Shown here piece by piece: positions 48,578 through 57,182 of a stretch of 64,000 nt of DNA (positions within the stretch are counted from its first letter, which is position 1; every line of letters starts with the position of its first letter). The position numbers and the translations under genes are program-made. The notes under the pieces are model-generated. The model ran no database searches, was not told where the DNA came from, and saw only the letters and a program-made list of their open reading frames with translations. Source of the DNA: Bacteroidota bacterium. GTDB taxonomy: Bacteria > Bacteroidota > Bacteroidia > Flavobacteriales_D > Sanyastnellaceae. The stretch covers positions 62,001-126,000 of the forward strand of contig JAQCBJ010000001.1 in the NCBI GenBank assembly GCA_027621555.1, written 5' to 3'.

Positions 48578-50197
48578 TCAGACGTCTTGGGACGCCGTCA
48601 ACTTTGGGGCGCCCGCTTTCATTTCCTCGGTGGCTTGGGCTTCGAAGGACTCGAAGTTCGCGGCGAAGCGTTCGGCCAGATCGTGAGCCGCCTCGTCGTA
48701 GGCCCTGGGATCAGCCCACGTTGCGCGAACGTCCCACAATTCCGCAGGAACGCCGTCGCAAGCCACGGGAACTTCAAGCCCAAACACCGGATGGGTTTGG
48801 GTTTCCACCGCATCCAACTTTCCTTCCAGGGCGGCGGAAATCATGGCGCGCGTGTAGGCGAGCTTCATGCGGCTTCCAACGCCGTAACCACCTCCGGTCC
48901 ACCCCGTGTTCACCAGCCACAACCGCACGCCGTGTTCCGTCATACGCTCGCCAAGCATGCGGGCATACTCTGTAGCGTGCAAGGGCAAGAAAGGAGCGCC
49001 AAAGCACGCAGAGAAGGTGGTTTGGGGTTCCACAACGCCTGCCTCCGTTCCCGCCACCTTGGCCGTGTAACCCGACAGGAAATGGTACATTGCTTGCCCC
49101 TTGTTCAGCCGCGCAAGCGGAGGCAACACGCCGAACGCGTCGCACGTCAAGAAAAAGATGTCCGTGGGGTGCCCACCTTTCCCGGTAGCCACGGCACCTG
49201 GGATGTGGTGGATGGGGTAGCTCACCCGGGTGTTGGGCGTGATGGTGTCGTCTTCGTAGTTGGGCGTGACGCCATCCTCTTGAAAGCCGATGTTTTCCAG
49301 CATGGCCCCAAACCGAATGGCTTGGAAAATTTCCGGTTCCCCTTCGGGACTCAAATCGATGGTCTTGGCGTAGCATCCGCCCTCCATGTTGAACACCCCC
49401 TCTTCGGTCCAGCCGTGCTCGTCGTCTCCAATGAGTTGCCGGTTGGGGTCGCTGCTCAACGTCGTTTTGCCCGTTCCGGACAGCCCAAAGAACACTGCCA
49501 CATCTCCCTCCTTGCCCATGTTCGAGGAACAATGCATGGGCAGTACGTCGTGCTCCACGGGAAGGATGTAATTCATCACCGAAAACATGCCTTTTTTGAT
49601 CTCCCCCGTGTAGCCAGAACCAGCCACCACGATGATTTTGCGGGTGAAGTCGATGGCGCTGACGTTGCTTTGGCGGCATCCGTGACGTGTCGGGTCGGCT
49701 TTGAAACTCGGGGCACAGACGACGTGCCAATCCGGTTCAGCCACCCAACGCTCTTCGTCCGACAACCGAATGAACATGTTGTCCACGAACAGCGAAGACC
49801 ACGCTTTTTCAGCGACCACGCGCACCGGAATCCGGTAACGGGAATCGGCCCCGACCGCAGCGTCTTTCACGAACACGCTTTTCCCATCGAGGTGGGATTG
49901 AACGTCTTGAAGAAGGGTTTGGAACGCCTCGGACGTCATGGGTTGGTTGATGTCTCCCCAATCCACTCGTTGCTCCGTAGAACCGTCTTGAACCAAAAAC
50001 CGATCCTTGGGGGATCGGCCGGTGAAGGTTCCCGTTTCGATGGCGAGTGCTCCCTGGTTGGTCAGCACCCCTTCGCCACGAAGGAGGGTTTGCAAAATGA
50101 GTTTGGCAGGCGGAAGGTTCCAGTGGGCTCGGCCCACTCCTTCGAGTCCGACGGCATCTAAACGCGCGTCGAAGGGGGTGTTTCCAACGTGTTTCAT
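48578..50197 (-). CDS. pckA: Phosphoenolpyruvate carboxykinase (ATP)
   Basis: A 539-residue ATP-type PEPCK that converts oxaloacetate to PEP at the start of gluconeogenesis, or the reverse in fermentative CO2 fixation. Motifs: RSPKDRFLV, MHCSSNMG, the P-loop GLSGTGKTTLSSDP (about 240-253), LIGDDEHGW (metal-binding Asp), NMEGGCYAK and YTAKVAGTEAG. Full length. A -7 box lies 31 bases upstream of ATG 50197. It is transcribed towards rsmE, which has its own promoter. Confidence 0.96.
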   Translation of the reverse strand: MKHVGNTPFDARLDAVGLEGVGRAHWNLPPAKLILQTLLRGEGVLTNQGALAIETGTFTGRSPKDRFLVQDGSTEQRVDWGDINQPMTSEAFQTLLQDVQSHLDGKSVFVKDAAVGADSRYRIPVRVVAEKAWSSLFVDNMFIRLSDEERWVAEPDWHVVCAPSFKADPTRHGCRQSNVSAIDFTRKIIVVAGSGYTGEIKKGMFSVMNYILPVEHDVLPMHCSSNMGKEGDVAVFFGLSGTGKTTLSSDPNRQLIGDDEHGWTEEGVFNMEGGCYAKTIDLSPEGEPEIFQAIRFGAMLENIGFQEDGVTPNYEDDTITPNTRVSYPIHHIPGAVATGKGGHPTDIFFLTCDAFGVLPPLARLNKGQAMYHFLSGYTAKVAGTEAGVVEPQTTFSACFGAPFLPLHATEYARMLGERMTEHGVRLWLVNTGWTGGGYGVGSRMKLAYTRAMISAALEGKLDAVETQTHPVFGLEVPVACDGVPAELWDVRATWADPRAYDEAAHDLAERFAANFESFEAQATEEMKAGAPKLTASQDV

Positions 50198-50228
50198 GTC
50201 CGAGGTTTGATCATTGCATCCTCGGGGA

Positions 50229-50236
50229 CAAAGCTA
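50229..50236 (-). promoter_or_regulatory. -7 promoter box TAGCTTTG for pckA
   Basis: Perfect TAnnTTTG giving a leader of about 27 bases. The divergent FAS1-lipoprotein box is at 50303-50310. Confidence 0.7.
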
Positions 50237-50302
50237 CGTAACCCTCATTTTCTCATTCAAGACGGTTGTCCACAAATCATCCACGAACCCCCAACTCGGT
50301 CG

Positions 50303-50310
50303 TACCTTGC
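50303..50310 (+). promoter_or_regulatory. -7-like promoter box TACCTTGC for the FAS1 lipoprotein
   Basis: Two bases off TAnnTTTG; five bases before ATG 50316. Confidence 0.5.
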
Positions 50311-50315
50311 CCTTC

Positions 50316-50924
50316 ATGAAACGCGCACGACTTGCCCCGCTTTGGGTCCTTGCGCTGGCGTTGGCCAGCTGCGAAGCGAACACCGCCACGCCCGAGGCCA
50401 CATCCCAACCTGACCCTGTGAAAAAAGTGAGCCCGGCGGGGCGAGAAAGCATGGACCGTCGCACGGAAAATGCCCAGCGCCTTCAGGAGATGAACAAAGT
50501 CACGGTCGAAAACAAGCTCAGCCCTTACCGCTATGTGATCAGCACCGAGCGCTTCTCGATTTTTGGTCAATTGGTGAAGGCCTCGAGCCACAGCCGGGCC
50601 ATTCACGGAAGCGGAGTCACGCTGCTCTGCCCCACCGACGATGCCTTTGAATCGTTTGACGCTTGGAAAATGATGCTCCGCCAGGGGAACCAGGAAGAGC
50701 TTGACGCCTTTGTCGCGCACCACGTTCTTCCGGTCATCATGACGTACGAAGACTTCAAACTGAAGGACACGCACACCACCCTCGCGGGCGACGAAATGGA
50801 AGTGAGTACCCAAGGTGGCATTTACGCCAACGGCGCCCACGTTCGAAGCGGCTACGTCCCGACTGAAAACGGCAACGTGTTGGGGCTGGATGACGTGGCG
50901 TTTGTTCCGTTCTCCTTGCGCTAA
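50316..50924 (+). CDS. Fasciclin (FAS1)-domain lipoprotein
   Basis: A 202-residue lipoprotein (LALASC, Cys19) with one fasciclin-like domain at about 70-200: FSIFGQLVKASSHS, GVTLLCPTDDAFESFDAWK (FAS1 box H1), EELDAFVAHHVLPVI (H2 region) and the terminal NGNVLGLDDV. FAS1 domains mediate adhesion or protein contacts outside the cell. A charged linker (about 20-65) separates it from the lipid anchor. It is 21 bases before the FG-GAP protein gene, so the two may be co-transcribed. Confidence 0.85.
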   Translation: MKRARLAPLWVLALALASCEANTATPEATSQPDPVKKVSPAGRESMDRRTENAQRLQEMNKVTVENKLSPYRYVISTERFSIFGQLVKASSHSRAIHGSGVTLLCPTDDAFESFDAWKMMLRQGNQEELDAFVAHHVLPVIMTYEDFKLKDTHTTLAGDEMEVSTQGGIYANGAHVRSGYVPTENGNVLGLDDVAFVPFSLR

Positions 50925-50945
50925 GCCATTCAACCTTTCCGCGCG

Positions 50946-53267
50946 ATGAGAGGTTGTTCTTTCAATCCTTCTGCATCGATGAATCACCTTACTTCTTCCC
51001 TGACTTTTCTTGGGGTCGCCCTGGCCGTGTGGAGCTCGCCTTCGCTCACCCAAGCCCAAACCCTCTCCCCAGACTGGCAACACGCCTCTTGGACGTTGAC
51101 GCAAGACGGTGACCCTTTGGCAAACCCCTGGGTCGGCGGGTTGACCGCGCCGCAGTGGTCGCCCTTTGATGCGGATTTGGACGGGGACGAAGATTTGTTT
51201 GCATTCGACCGAGACGGCAGCCGTGTGTTGCTCTTCGAGCGGGTCCCTTCCGCGACGAATCCCGAGGGCGACCTCGTGATGCGCTGGGATTGGGTTCAAG
51301 GCTGGCCCGACATGGTTGATTGGTGCCTGTTGCGCGACTACAACTGCGACGGCAAGCCCGACATCTTTACCAGCCATCAAAATGGGATCCGCGTGTTCAC
51401 GAACACCACTCCCCTGGGTGGGCCTCCGTCTTTTGATGCGACGCCGGTGGACCTCAGCGCGAGCTTCGACTTCGGTTCCGGTGCGAGCGACCTCCCAGTC
51501 ATCTGCATTGGCATGGACCTCCCGGCCATTTTGGACCACGACGACGACGGCGATTTGGACATCATCACGTTCACGGAGACGGCCACCACGTTGTACCGTT
51601 TTCAAGGACAAACCCCCTGCGGCCTCGACCTCGTGTGCACCAACCGGTGCTACGGAATGTTGGCGGAAGCATCGGAGAACAACGCCCTGTTCATCGGACC
51701 GGACTTCGACTGTTCGTTCAACGTCGCGGACCCGCGTTCTCAGCTTCACGCCGGGGGCGCTATAACTTCACTACAACTTGAACCAGGAGGACCTAAAGAC
51801 TTGTTGATTAGTGATGTGACCTACCCTCAAACTCTTGGGGTTGTGTTGGAAGTCGGCGGGTCTGAATTGGACAGCGCGGTGTTTGTGGACCCGGCATTCC
51901 CCGCCAATTTGTACGGCGACCAAGGAGTGGATCTCCCTCGATTTCCGGCCGCCTTTCACCTCGACGTCGACCAAGACGGGGTCCGTGATTTGCTCTTCTC
52001 ACCGAACACCCCCCTCGAGACGGACGACGACGCAAGCGTGCACTTTTTCAAAAACACCGGCACCGAAGAAGCGCCCACTTGGTCGTTTGCTACAGACACC
52101 TACGTGCAAGACCAAATGGTGGACTTGGGCCGTGGTGCCTACCCCTCCTTTCACGACTTCGACGGAGATGGGTTGCTCGATTTGGCGGTGGCCAACAAAG
52201 AACGCTACGAAGGCGTGGACCAAACCCCCGCTGCCGTGGCCTCCTACCGCAACGTCGGCACTGCCACGAGTCCGGCCTTCGAACGCGTGAACCTCGGTTG
52301 GATTCCCCTAAACACCTTTCAAATTGAAAGTCCTTACCCTGCCTTCGGCGACTTGGACGGAGACGGCGACCTCGATGCCCTTGTAGGCGATGAGCTCGGG
52401 CGGATTCACCAATTTGACAACGTGGCCGAGGCCGGGTCTTGGCCTGAATTTGAACTGGCCGCGTTGAGCATTCCGGACGGTGAGACAGGGGAAGCCATTG
52501 ACGTCGGGCAATTCGCCACGCCACAGCTTTTGGACATGGATGGGGACGGCGATCTCGACCTGGTGGTGGGTGAAAAGAACGGGACGTTGACCTTGTTCGA
52601 GCGAAGCTCGCTGGGAACGTGGTCGCTGTATTCCTCTCCCGTCAACGGAGACAATTGGGGAGGCATCCTGGTCGACAACCTCCTTGGCATCAACGGGTAC
52701 AGCGTACCGGCCCTGACCGCGACAGACGATGGGCTGCGCGTGTTTGTCGCCAACGAAACGGGAACCGTCCAGGACTTTGGAATCGCCACCGGAGACTGGG
52801 ACGCTGTGCTGTCGGAAGTCGAAAGTGCCGTGTTTGGGCCGCGCAACGGTTTCCGAGCCGCCTCCGCCTTTGCCGACCTCAACGGCGACGGCCTTCTCGA
52901 CGCGATGGTGGGCATCCAAAACGGCGGCCTCCTCGCCTACCAAGGCGGCACCGACACCGTCGTGGTCGACCTCGGGCCTTCCACGCTGCATGCCATGTTC
53001 TGGCGGCTTATGCCCAACCCAGGGAGGGCCGAATTCCACTGGGAGAGTGCACAACCGTGGACGGGAGAACTGCACGTGTGGAACGCCCACGGCCAGCGGA
53101 TCGCTTCGGAACCCGTCTTGGGTCAAAATCGCGGCACCCTGCACACAGCATCGTGGCCGTCCGGGATGTACGTGGTTGTCCCTGTGCTCGACCCTGCCTC
53201 TGCACCTGGAAACAGCAAGGGCGCTCCCGCAGGAACGCCCTTGACTTGGATCAAGATGCCCGAGTGA
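50946..53267 (+). CDS. Secreted FG-GAP/VCBS beta-propeller protein with T9SS type A sorting domain
   Basis: A 773-residue exported protein with repeated calcium-binding loops of the D-x-D-x-D-G type (FDADLDGDEDLFAF, DHDDDGDLDIITF, HFDVDQDGVRDLLFS-like, FDGDGLLDLAVAN, DLDGDGDLDALVGD, MDGDGDLDLVVGEKNG, LNGDGLLDAMVG) spaced through residues 75-660. These build an integrin-like propeller. The end is a type A sorting domain (RLMPNPGRAEFHW, HVWNAHGQRI, WPSGMYVVV) with an extra 30-residue tail. The signal peptide fits best from the second ATG (50979, MNHLTSS... ending TQAQ). An 82-base segment at 51759-51840 has foreign-looking codon use. It converges with mdh. Confidence 0.85.
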   Translation: MRGCSFNPSASMNHLTSSLTFLGVALAVWSSPSLTQAQTLSPDWQHASWTLTQDGDPLANPWVGGLTAPQWSPFDADLDGDEDLFAFDRDGSRVLLFERVPSATNPEGDLVMRWDWVQGWPDMVDWCLLRDYNCDGKPDIFTSHQNGIRVFTNTTPLGGPPSFDATPVDLSASFDFGSGASDLPVICIGMDLPAILDHDDDGDLDIITFTETATTLYRFQGQTPCGLDLVCTNRCYGMLAEASENNALFIGPDFDCSFNVADPRSQLHAGGAITSLQLEPGGPKDLLISDVTYPQTLGVVLEVGGSELDSAVFVDPAFPANLYGDQGVDLPRFPAAFHLDVDQDGVRDLLFSPNTPLETDDDASVHFFKNTGTEEAPTWSFATDTYVQDQMVDLGRGAYPSFHDFDGDGLLDLAVANKERYEGVDQTPAAVASYRNVGTATSPAFERVNLGWIPLNTFQIESPYPAFGDLDGDGDLDALVGDELGRIHQFDNVAEAGSWPEFELAALSIPDGETGEAIDVGQFATPQLLDMDGDGDLDLVVGEKNGTLTLFERSSLGTWSLYSSPVNGDNWGGILVDNLLGINGYSVPALTATDDGLRVFVANETGTVQDFGIATGDWDAVLSEVESAVFGPRNGFRAASAFADLNGDGLLDAMVGIQNGGLLAYQGGTDTVVVDLGPSTLHAMFWRLMPNPGRAEFHWESAQPWTGELHVWNAHGQRIASEPVLGQNRGTLHTASWPSGMYVVVPVLDPASAPGNSKGAPAGTPLTWIKMPE

Positions 53268-53290
53268 TCGGGCGGAATGATTTGTGAGAA

Positions 53291-54223
53291 TCAGAGGCTC
53301 AAACCGTCCAACACGTTTTTCACGTCGCGCACGGCAGCTTCGCTTTCGCGGAGCAACGCCTTCTCGTCGTCGTTGAGGTCGAGCTCAATGATGCGCTCGA
53401 TGCCGTTCTTTCCGAGGATGACAGGAACGCCCAAGTAGAGGTCGTTCACGCCGTACTCGCCGGTCAACCAGGCGCAGCAGGGGAACACACGGCGCTGGTC
53501 GCGCACGATGGCTTCCACCATTTGGGCTGCCGCCGCACCTGGAGCATACCACGCCGACGTGCCAAGCAAGTTCACGATTTCACCTCCCCCCTTCTTCGTG
53601 CGCTCCACAATGGCGTCGAGCTTGTCCGCGTCGATGAGCTCCGTCACAGGAATGCCGCCGACCGTGGTGTAGCGAGGAAGCGGCACCATGGTGTCGCCGT
53701 GGCCGCCCATCAACACCGCTTGGATGTCCTTGGGGCTGACGTTCAATTCCTCAGCGAGGAAGGCGCGGTAGCGCGCGGTGTCGAGGATGCCGGCCATGCC
53801 AAACACACGGCTGCTGTCCACCTTCGCCGTGAGGTACGCGCAGTACGTCATCACGTCGAGCGGGTTGGACACAATCACCAAAATGGCATCAGGGCTGTGC
53901 TTCATGACGTTTTCCGTCACGGTCTTCACGATGCCTGCGTTCGTGGCAATCAGGTCGTCGCGGCTCATCCCCGGCTTCCGGGGCAAACCGCTCGTGATGA
54001 CCACCACGTCCGATCCAGCCGTCTTGCTGTAGTCGTTCGTTGAACCCACCGTGCGGGTGTCGTACAAGTTGATGGGCGCGGTCTCCCAGATGTCAAGGGC
54101 CTTGCCTTCGGCGAAGCCTTCCTTGATGTCCAACAACACCACTTCGTTGGCGACCTCTCGGGTGGCCAACACGTTTGCGCAAGTGGCACCTACGTTACCG
54201 GCGCCGACGACTGTTACTTTCAT
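53291..54223 (-). CDS. mdh: Malate dehydrogenase
   Basis: A 310-residue NAD-dependent malate dehydrogenase of the LDH-like group. It has the nucleotide-binding VVGAGNVGATCANVL (about 4-18), ITSGLPRKPGMSRDDL (substrate-loop arginines), IVSNPLDVMTY, RVFGMAGILDTARYR and the catalytic His in MGGHGDTMVPL (about 172-182). It links malate and oxaloacetate in the TCA cycle; pckA, the next enzyme from oxaloacetate, is 3 kb away. A perfect -7 box lies 21 bases before ATG 54223. A longer frame from 54262 would cover the promoter. Confidence 0.96.
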   Translation of the reverse strand: MKVTVVGAGNVGATCANVLATREVANEVVLLDIKEGFAEGKALDIWETAPINLYDTRTVGSTNDYSKTAGSDVVVITSGLPRKPGMSRDDLIATNAGIVKTVTENVMKHSPDAILVIVSNPLDVMTYCAYLTAKVDSSRVFGMAGILDTARYRAFLAEELNVSPKDIQAVLMGGHGDTMVPLPRYTTVGGIPVTELIDADKLDAIVERTKKGGGEIVNLLGTSAWYAPGAAAAQMVEAIVRDQRRVFPCCAWLTGEYGVNDLYLGVPVILGKNGIERIIELDLNDDEKALLRESEAAVRDVKNVLDGLSL

Positions 54224-54244
54224 GAATAGAACGGTTTGGGAGTG

Positions 54245-54252
54245 CAAAAGTA
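54245..54252 (-). promoter_or_regulatory. -7 promoter box TACTTTTG for mdh
   Basis: Perfect TAnnTTTG; 33 bases separate it from the opposing box at 54286-54293. Confidence 0.75.
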
Positions 54253-54285
54253 CCCAAACCAAGGGCCATCGTCCACGACAAGATG

Positions 54286-54293
54286 CATCTTTG
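54286..54293 (+). promoter_or_regulatory. -7-like promoter box CATCTTTG for the MORN-repeat gene
   Basis: One base off TAnnTTTG; ends four bases before ATG 54298. Confidence 0.5.
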
Positions 54294-54297
54294 TTCC

Positions 54298-55440
54298 ATG
54301 ATTCGCTCCGTCTTTGGTTGGCTCGGGCTTGTGGGTGCCCTCACCCTTCTCCCCTCGATGGGCATGGCCCAACCCTCCTCCGCCCCCCCTCAAGGTCAAG
54401 CCTACGACCGCCCGTTGAACGCCGAGAACGCGTGGCCTTCAGGGACGTTTGGGGTTGATTACAACGTGGCCGACACAGAGGGATTCCGTCACGGGCCGTG
54501 GGTGCGTGTCTACGAAGACGGCGCCCTCTATTACGCCGGTTCGTTTGACCACGGCACCCCCGTCGGAAGCTGGTGGTATTTCCGCGAAAACGGCACCGCC
54601 CTGACCCACGTCGTTCACCGCGAGAATCCGGAAACCTCAGATGCGGTGGTTTACGCGTCAGACGGCCGCATTGCAGCACAAGGCGCCTACCTGCACCCTA
54701 CCCTTCGCATTCACGCCGAACGCATGGAAGAGCGTCCTCCTGTGCCCGTGAGGCACGGTGCATGGTCGCTGTTTTCGAACCAAGGTCATCTGACCGCACT
54801 CGTCCATTACGACCGTGGCGTGAAACACGGGCTCGAGGAGCGCTACCTCCCCAGCGGAGTGGCGTGCGAAAGAGGCCAATACATTCAAGGAAACATGGAC
54901 GGCGAATGGTTGGCGTGGCACGACAACGGCCAATTGCGACAGCGCTTGAATTACCGCAATGGCACGCTCGACGGAGCCTTCCAAGCGTTCTACGGAGGGG
55001 GCGGTCGCCTGAGCGAAGGCACCTATTTGGACGGAGCTGAAGAAGGCAGTTGGAAATTCTACCTCGAAGACGGGCGCCTGCAACACATCCACCGCTACCG
55101 TGCCGGCCAACTCCTCGAAACGATCTACGTCAACGGGACATTTGTGGATTGGCACGGCGAGGAACGGCCCGCCTACGAGCGCAGCTACGCCAACAAGCTC
55201 CTCGACGGCCCGTTCCGCGAATGGCACGACCAAGGTGGGTTTGTCCTGGAGAGCTTCACGGACCCTGAAACAGGGGAGATCATGCAGCGACGGGTCATGG
55301 AAGGAACCCAAGTGAGTCGCGAAGGGGAATACGTGGAAGGCGAACTGGACGGTGCGGTGTACCACTACGACGCTTCGGGTCGATTGATCAAAACGGAGCA
55401 CTACAAACTCGGGGCTTTGGAGCGCATGGAAACGCATTGA
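54298..55440 (+). CDS. Exported MORN-variant (YwqK-like) repeat protein
   Basis: A 380-residue exported protein (signal peptide ending SMGMAQ) built from MORN-variant repeats of the form G-x-(W/F)-x-x-(W/Y)-x-x-(N/D)-G-x-L: HGPWVRVYEDGALYYAG, VGSWWYFRENGTA, HGLEERYLPSGVACERGQY, DGEWLAWHDNGQLRQR, DGAFQAFYGGGGRLSEGTY, EGSWKFYLEDGRLQ, DGPFREWHDQGGF. Such repeats form long beta-sheets; function in Bacteroidota is unknown. Its stop lies one base before the GTG of the subtilase, so the two form an operon. Confidence 0.82.
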   Translation: MIRSVFGWLGLVGALTLLPSMGMAQPSSAPPQGQAYDRPLNAENAWPSGTFGVDYNVADTEGFRHGPWVRVYEDGALYYAGSFDHGTPVGSWWYFRENGTALTHVVHRENPETSDAVVYASDGRIAAQGAYLHPTLRIHAERMEERPPVPVRHGAWSLFSNQGHLTALVHYDRGVKHGLEERYLPSGVACERGQYIQGNMDGEWLAWHDNGQLRQRLNYRNGTLDGAFQAFYGGGGRLSEGTYLDGAEEGSWKFYLEDGRLQHIHRYRAGQLLETIYVNGTFVDWHGEERPAYERSYANKLLDGPFREWHDQGGFVLESFTDPETGEIMQRRVMEGTQVSREGEYVEGELDGAVYHYDASGRLIKTEHYKLGALERMETH

Positions 55441-55441
55441 T

Positions 55442-57172
55442 GTGAAGCCTCATCGCCCATACACCCTGCTGTTCTTCGCGCTGGCCTTGGCTACGCTGGG
55501 TGCAGTTTTGCCCGCCTCAGGCCAAATCGCGGACGACGTCTACCTCGTTCACCTCACCGACAAAACGTGGGGCGACGGTTACCCTTTCAACCTGGAAGAG
55601 CCAGAGGCGTACCTCTCCGATCGCTCCCTCGCACGCCGATTGAGGCAGGGAATCCCCATGGACAGCCTCGACCTTCCCGTGTCTCCAGAAATTTTGCAGG
55701 CTCTGGAAGCCCTACCCGACTGGCAGGTCGTCCATGCATCAAAGTGGATGTCTACCGTGACCCTCGCCGCCCGGGACAGCACCGCCGATTCCCTTGCCGT
55801 GTTGGACTTGCCCTTCGTGGCGAGTTTGAAACGGACGAGGCCCCTCTTCCCCACGCCACGGCCCACAGCGGACACGAAGAAGGATGAAACCAAGTCTTTG
55901 CTTCCCACGACAGCCTACGGTCAGGGCTGGACCGCACTGGAACAACTCAACGCCCCGTCGTTGCACGCCCTTGGTTTTGACGGTTCAGGCATGTGGATCG
56001 CGGTGTTGGACGCCGGATTTCAAGGGGCCGACGAATTGCCCGCCTTTGAACGGCTCCGTGAGGATGACCGCCTTGTGGTGCCGTCGGGAGCCAACATCGC
56101 CTTTGGGGGCAACAACGTCTTCGCCCACAGCCGCCACGGAGCCTCGGTTCTCGGGACCATGGGCTGCGCTTGGACCGACTCGTTGGTGGGGACTGCGCCT
56201 GGTGCGACGTACTTCTGCTACGTCACCGAAGACGTGACGCAGGAGCGGCGCATCGAAGAAGAACATTGGATCGTCGCCGCCGAACACGCCGATTCCGTGG
56301 GGGTCGACCTCATGAACACGTCCCTTGGTTACAGCTTGTTTGACGACACGACGAGCCACCACGCCGTGGAAGATTTGAATGGCATCACCGCCCGAATCAG
56401 CGTGGCTTCGTCCATCGCCGCCTCGCGAGGCATCTTGGTCGTGACGTCTGCAGGCAACAACGGTGACGACCCCTGGCGCGCCATCACCTTTCCCGCCGAT
56501 GCGAGCAACATCCTCGCCGTCGGAGCCGTCCGTTCAAACGGAAACCACGGGTGGTTCAGTGGGTTTGGACCGAGTGCAGATGGACGCATCAAACCCGACG
56601 TCATGGCCCTGGGAGTTTCCACGCCGTACCCGCGGTTCGACGGCACGGTTGGCCGGGGCAACGGCACCAGCTTTGCCTCGCCCATCCTTTGCGGTGCTGC
56701 AGCTTCGCTCTGGCAGGCGCATCCTGCGGCAACCGCCCAAGAGGTGCGTCAAGCCATCCTGGAAAGCGCTCACTTGTACACGGCTCCCAACGACAGCATG
56801 GGCTACGGCATTCCGGACATGTGGCGCGCCCACGAGCTTTTGATGAACGAGCATGCTTCCGCCGACGCCAGCCAAGTAGCATTGAAGGTCTTTCCCAACC
56901 CGGTGGCGTCAGACGGCACGTTGCGGTGGGAACTTTTCGGTTCTGAATGGACGGAATTCCTCGAGTCGGACCACGTGTTGTGGCGCGTCACCTCAGCGAG
57001 CGGAACAAGAGTGGCGGAAGGAACCCTTCCTGTCTGGAAAACCCCGGAGTTACGAGGACACATCGAGCTCAGCCCGTTGGGTCTTGCCTCAGGACGCTAC
57101 GTGCTTACCCTTTGCGACCCCGACGGGGCTTGGAACGTGAGCGCTCCTTGCGTGGTGGCGGCCACGCCCTAA
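55442..57172 (+). CDS. Secreted S8 subtilisin-like serine protease with T9SS type A sorting domain
   Basis: A 576-residue exported protease. The signal peptide ends PASGQ, followed by a propeptide-like region (about 28-165). The S8 catalytic domain has the full triad: Asp190 in IAVLDAGFQG, His232 in HSRHGASVLG and Ser410 in GTSFASPILCGAAA; the oxyanion Asn is in VVTSAGNNGDD. The last 85 residues are a type A sorting domain (LKVFPNPVASDGTLRW, LASGRYVLTLCD). The GTG start is one base after the MORN gene stop. It converges with rarA ten bases on. It may process surface proteins together with the MORN protein (inference). Confidence 0.92.
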   Translation: MKPHRPYTLLFFALALATLGAVLPASGQIADDVYLVHLTDKTWGDGYPFNLEEPEAYLSDRSLARRLRQGIPMDSLDLPVSPEILQALEALPDWQVVHASKWMSTVTLAARDSTADSLAVLDLPFVASLKRTRPLFPTPRPTADTKKDETKSLLPTTAYGQGWTALEQLNAPSLHALGFDGSGMWIAVLDAGFQGADELPAFERLREDDRLVVPSGANIAFGGNNVFAHSRHGASVLGTMGCAWTDSLVGTAPGATYFCYVTEDVTQERRIEEEHWIVAAEHADSVGVDLMNTSLGYSLFDDTTSHHAVEDLNGITARISVASSIAASRGILVVTSAGNNGDDPWRAITFPADASNILAVGAVRSNGNHGWFSGFGPSADGRIKPDVMALGVSTPYPRFDGTVGRGNGTSFASPILCGAAASLWQAHPAATAQEVRQAILESAHLYTAPNDSMGYGIPDMWRAHELLMNEHASADASQVALKVFPNPVASDGTLRWELFGSEWTEFLESDHVLWRVTSASGTRVAEGTLPVWKTPELRGHIELSPLGLASGRYVLTLCDPDGAWNVSAPCVVAATP

Positions 57173-57182
57173 GCGCGAAGAA

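Noticed and set aside
48587-50161. 524-codon plus-strand open frame over pckA
   Set aside because: Antisense shadow of a full-length PEP carboxykinase.
50277-51749. 490-codon minus-strand open frame over the FAS1 and FG-GAP genes
   Set aside because: Crosses two well-supported genes on the other strand and has no motif.
51160-52940. Repeated GA-C-rich segments that look like an interspersed DNA repeat
   Set aside because: They are the D-x-D-x-D-G calcium loops of the FG-GAP propeller; spacing follows protein repeats and there is no CRISPR-like spacer structure.
53216-53273. Two hairpins near the end of the FG-GAP gene (CAAGGGCG/CGCCCTTG and GCCCGA/TCGGGC around the stop codon)
   Set aside because: The stems are perfect but neither is followed by a T tract on either strand, so they were not listed as terminators.
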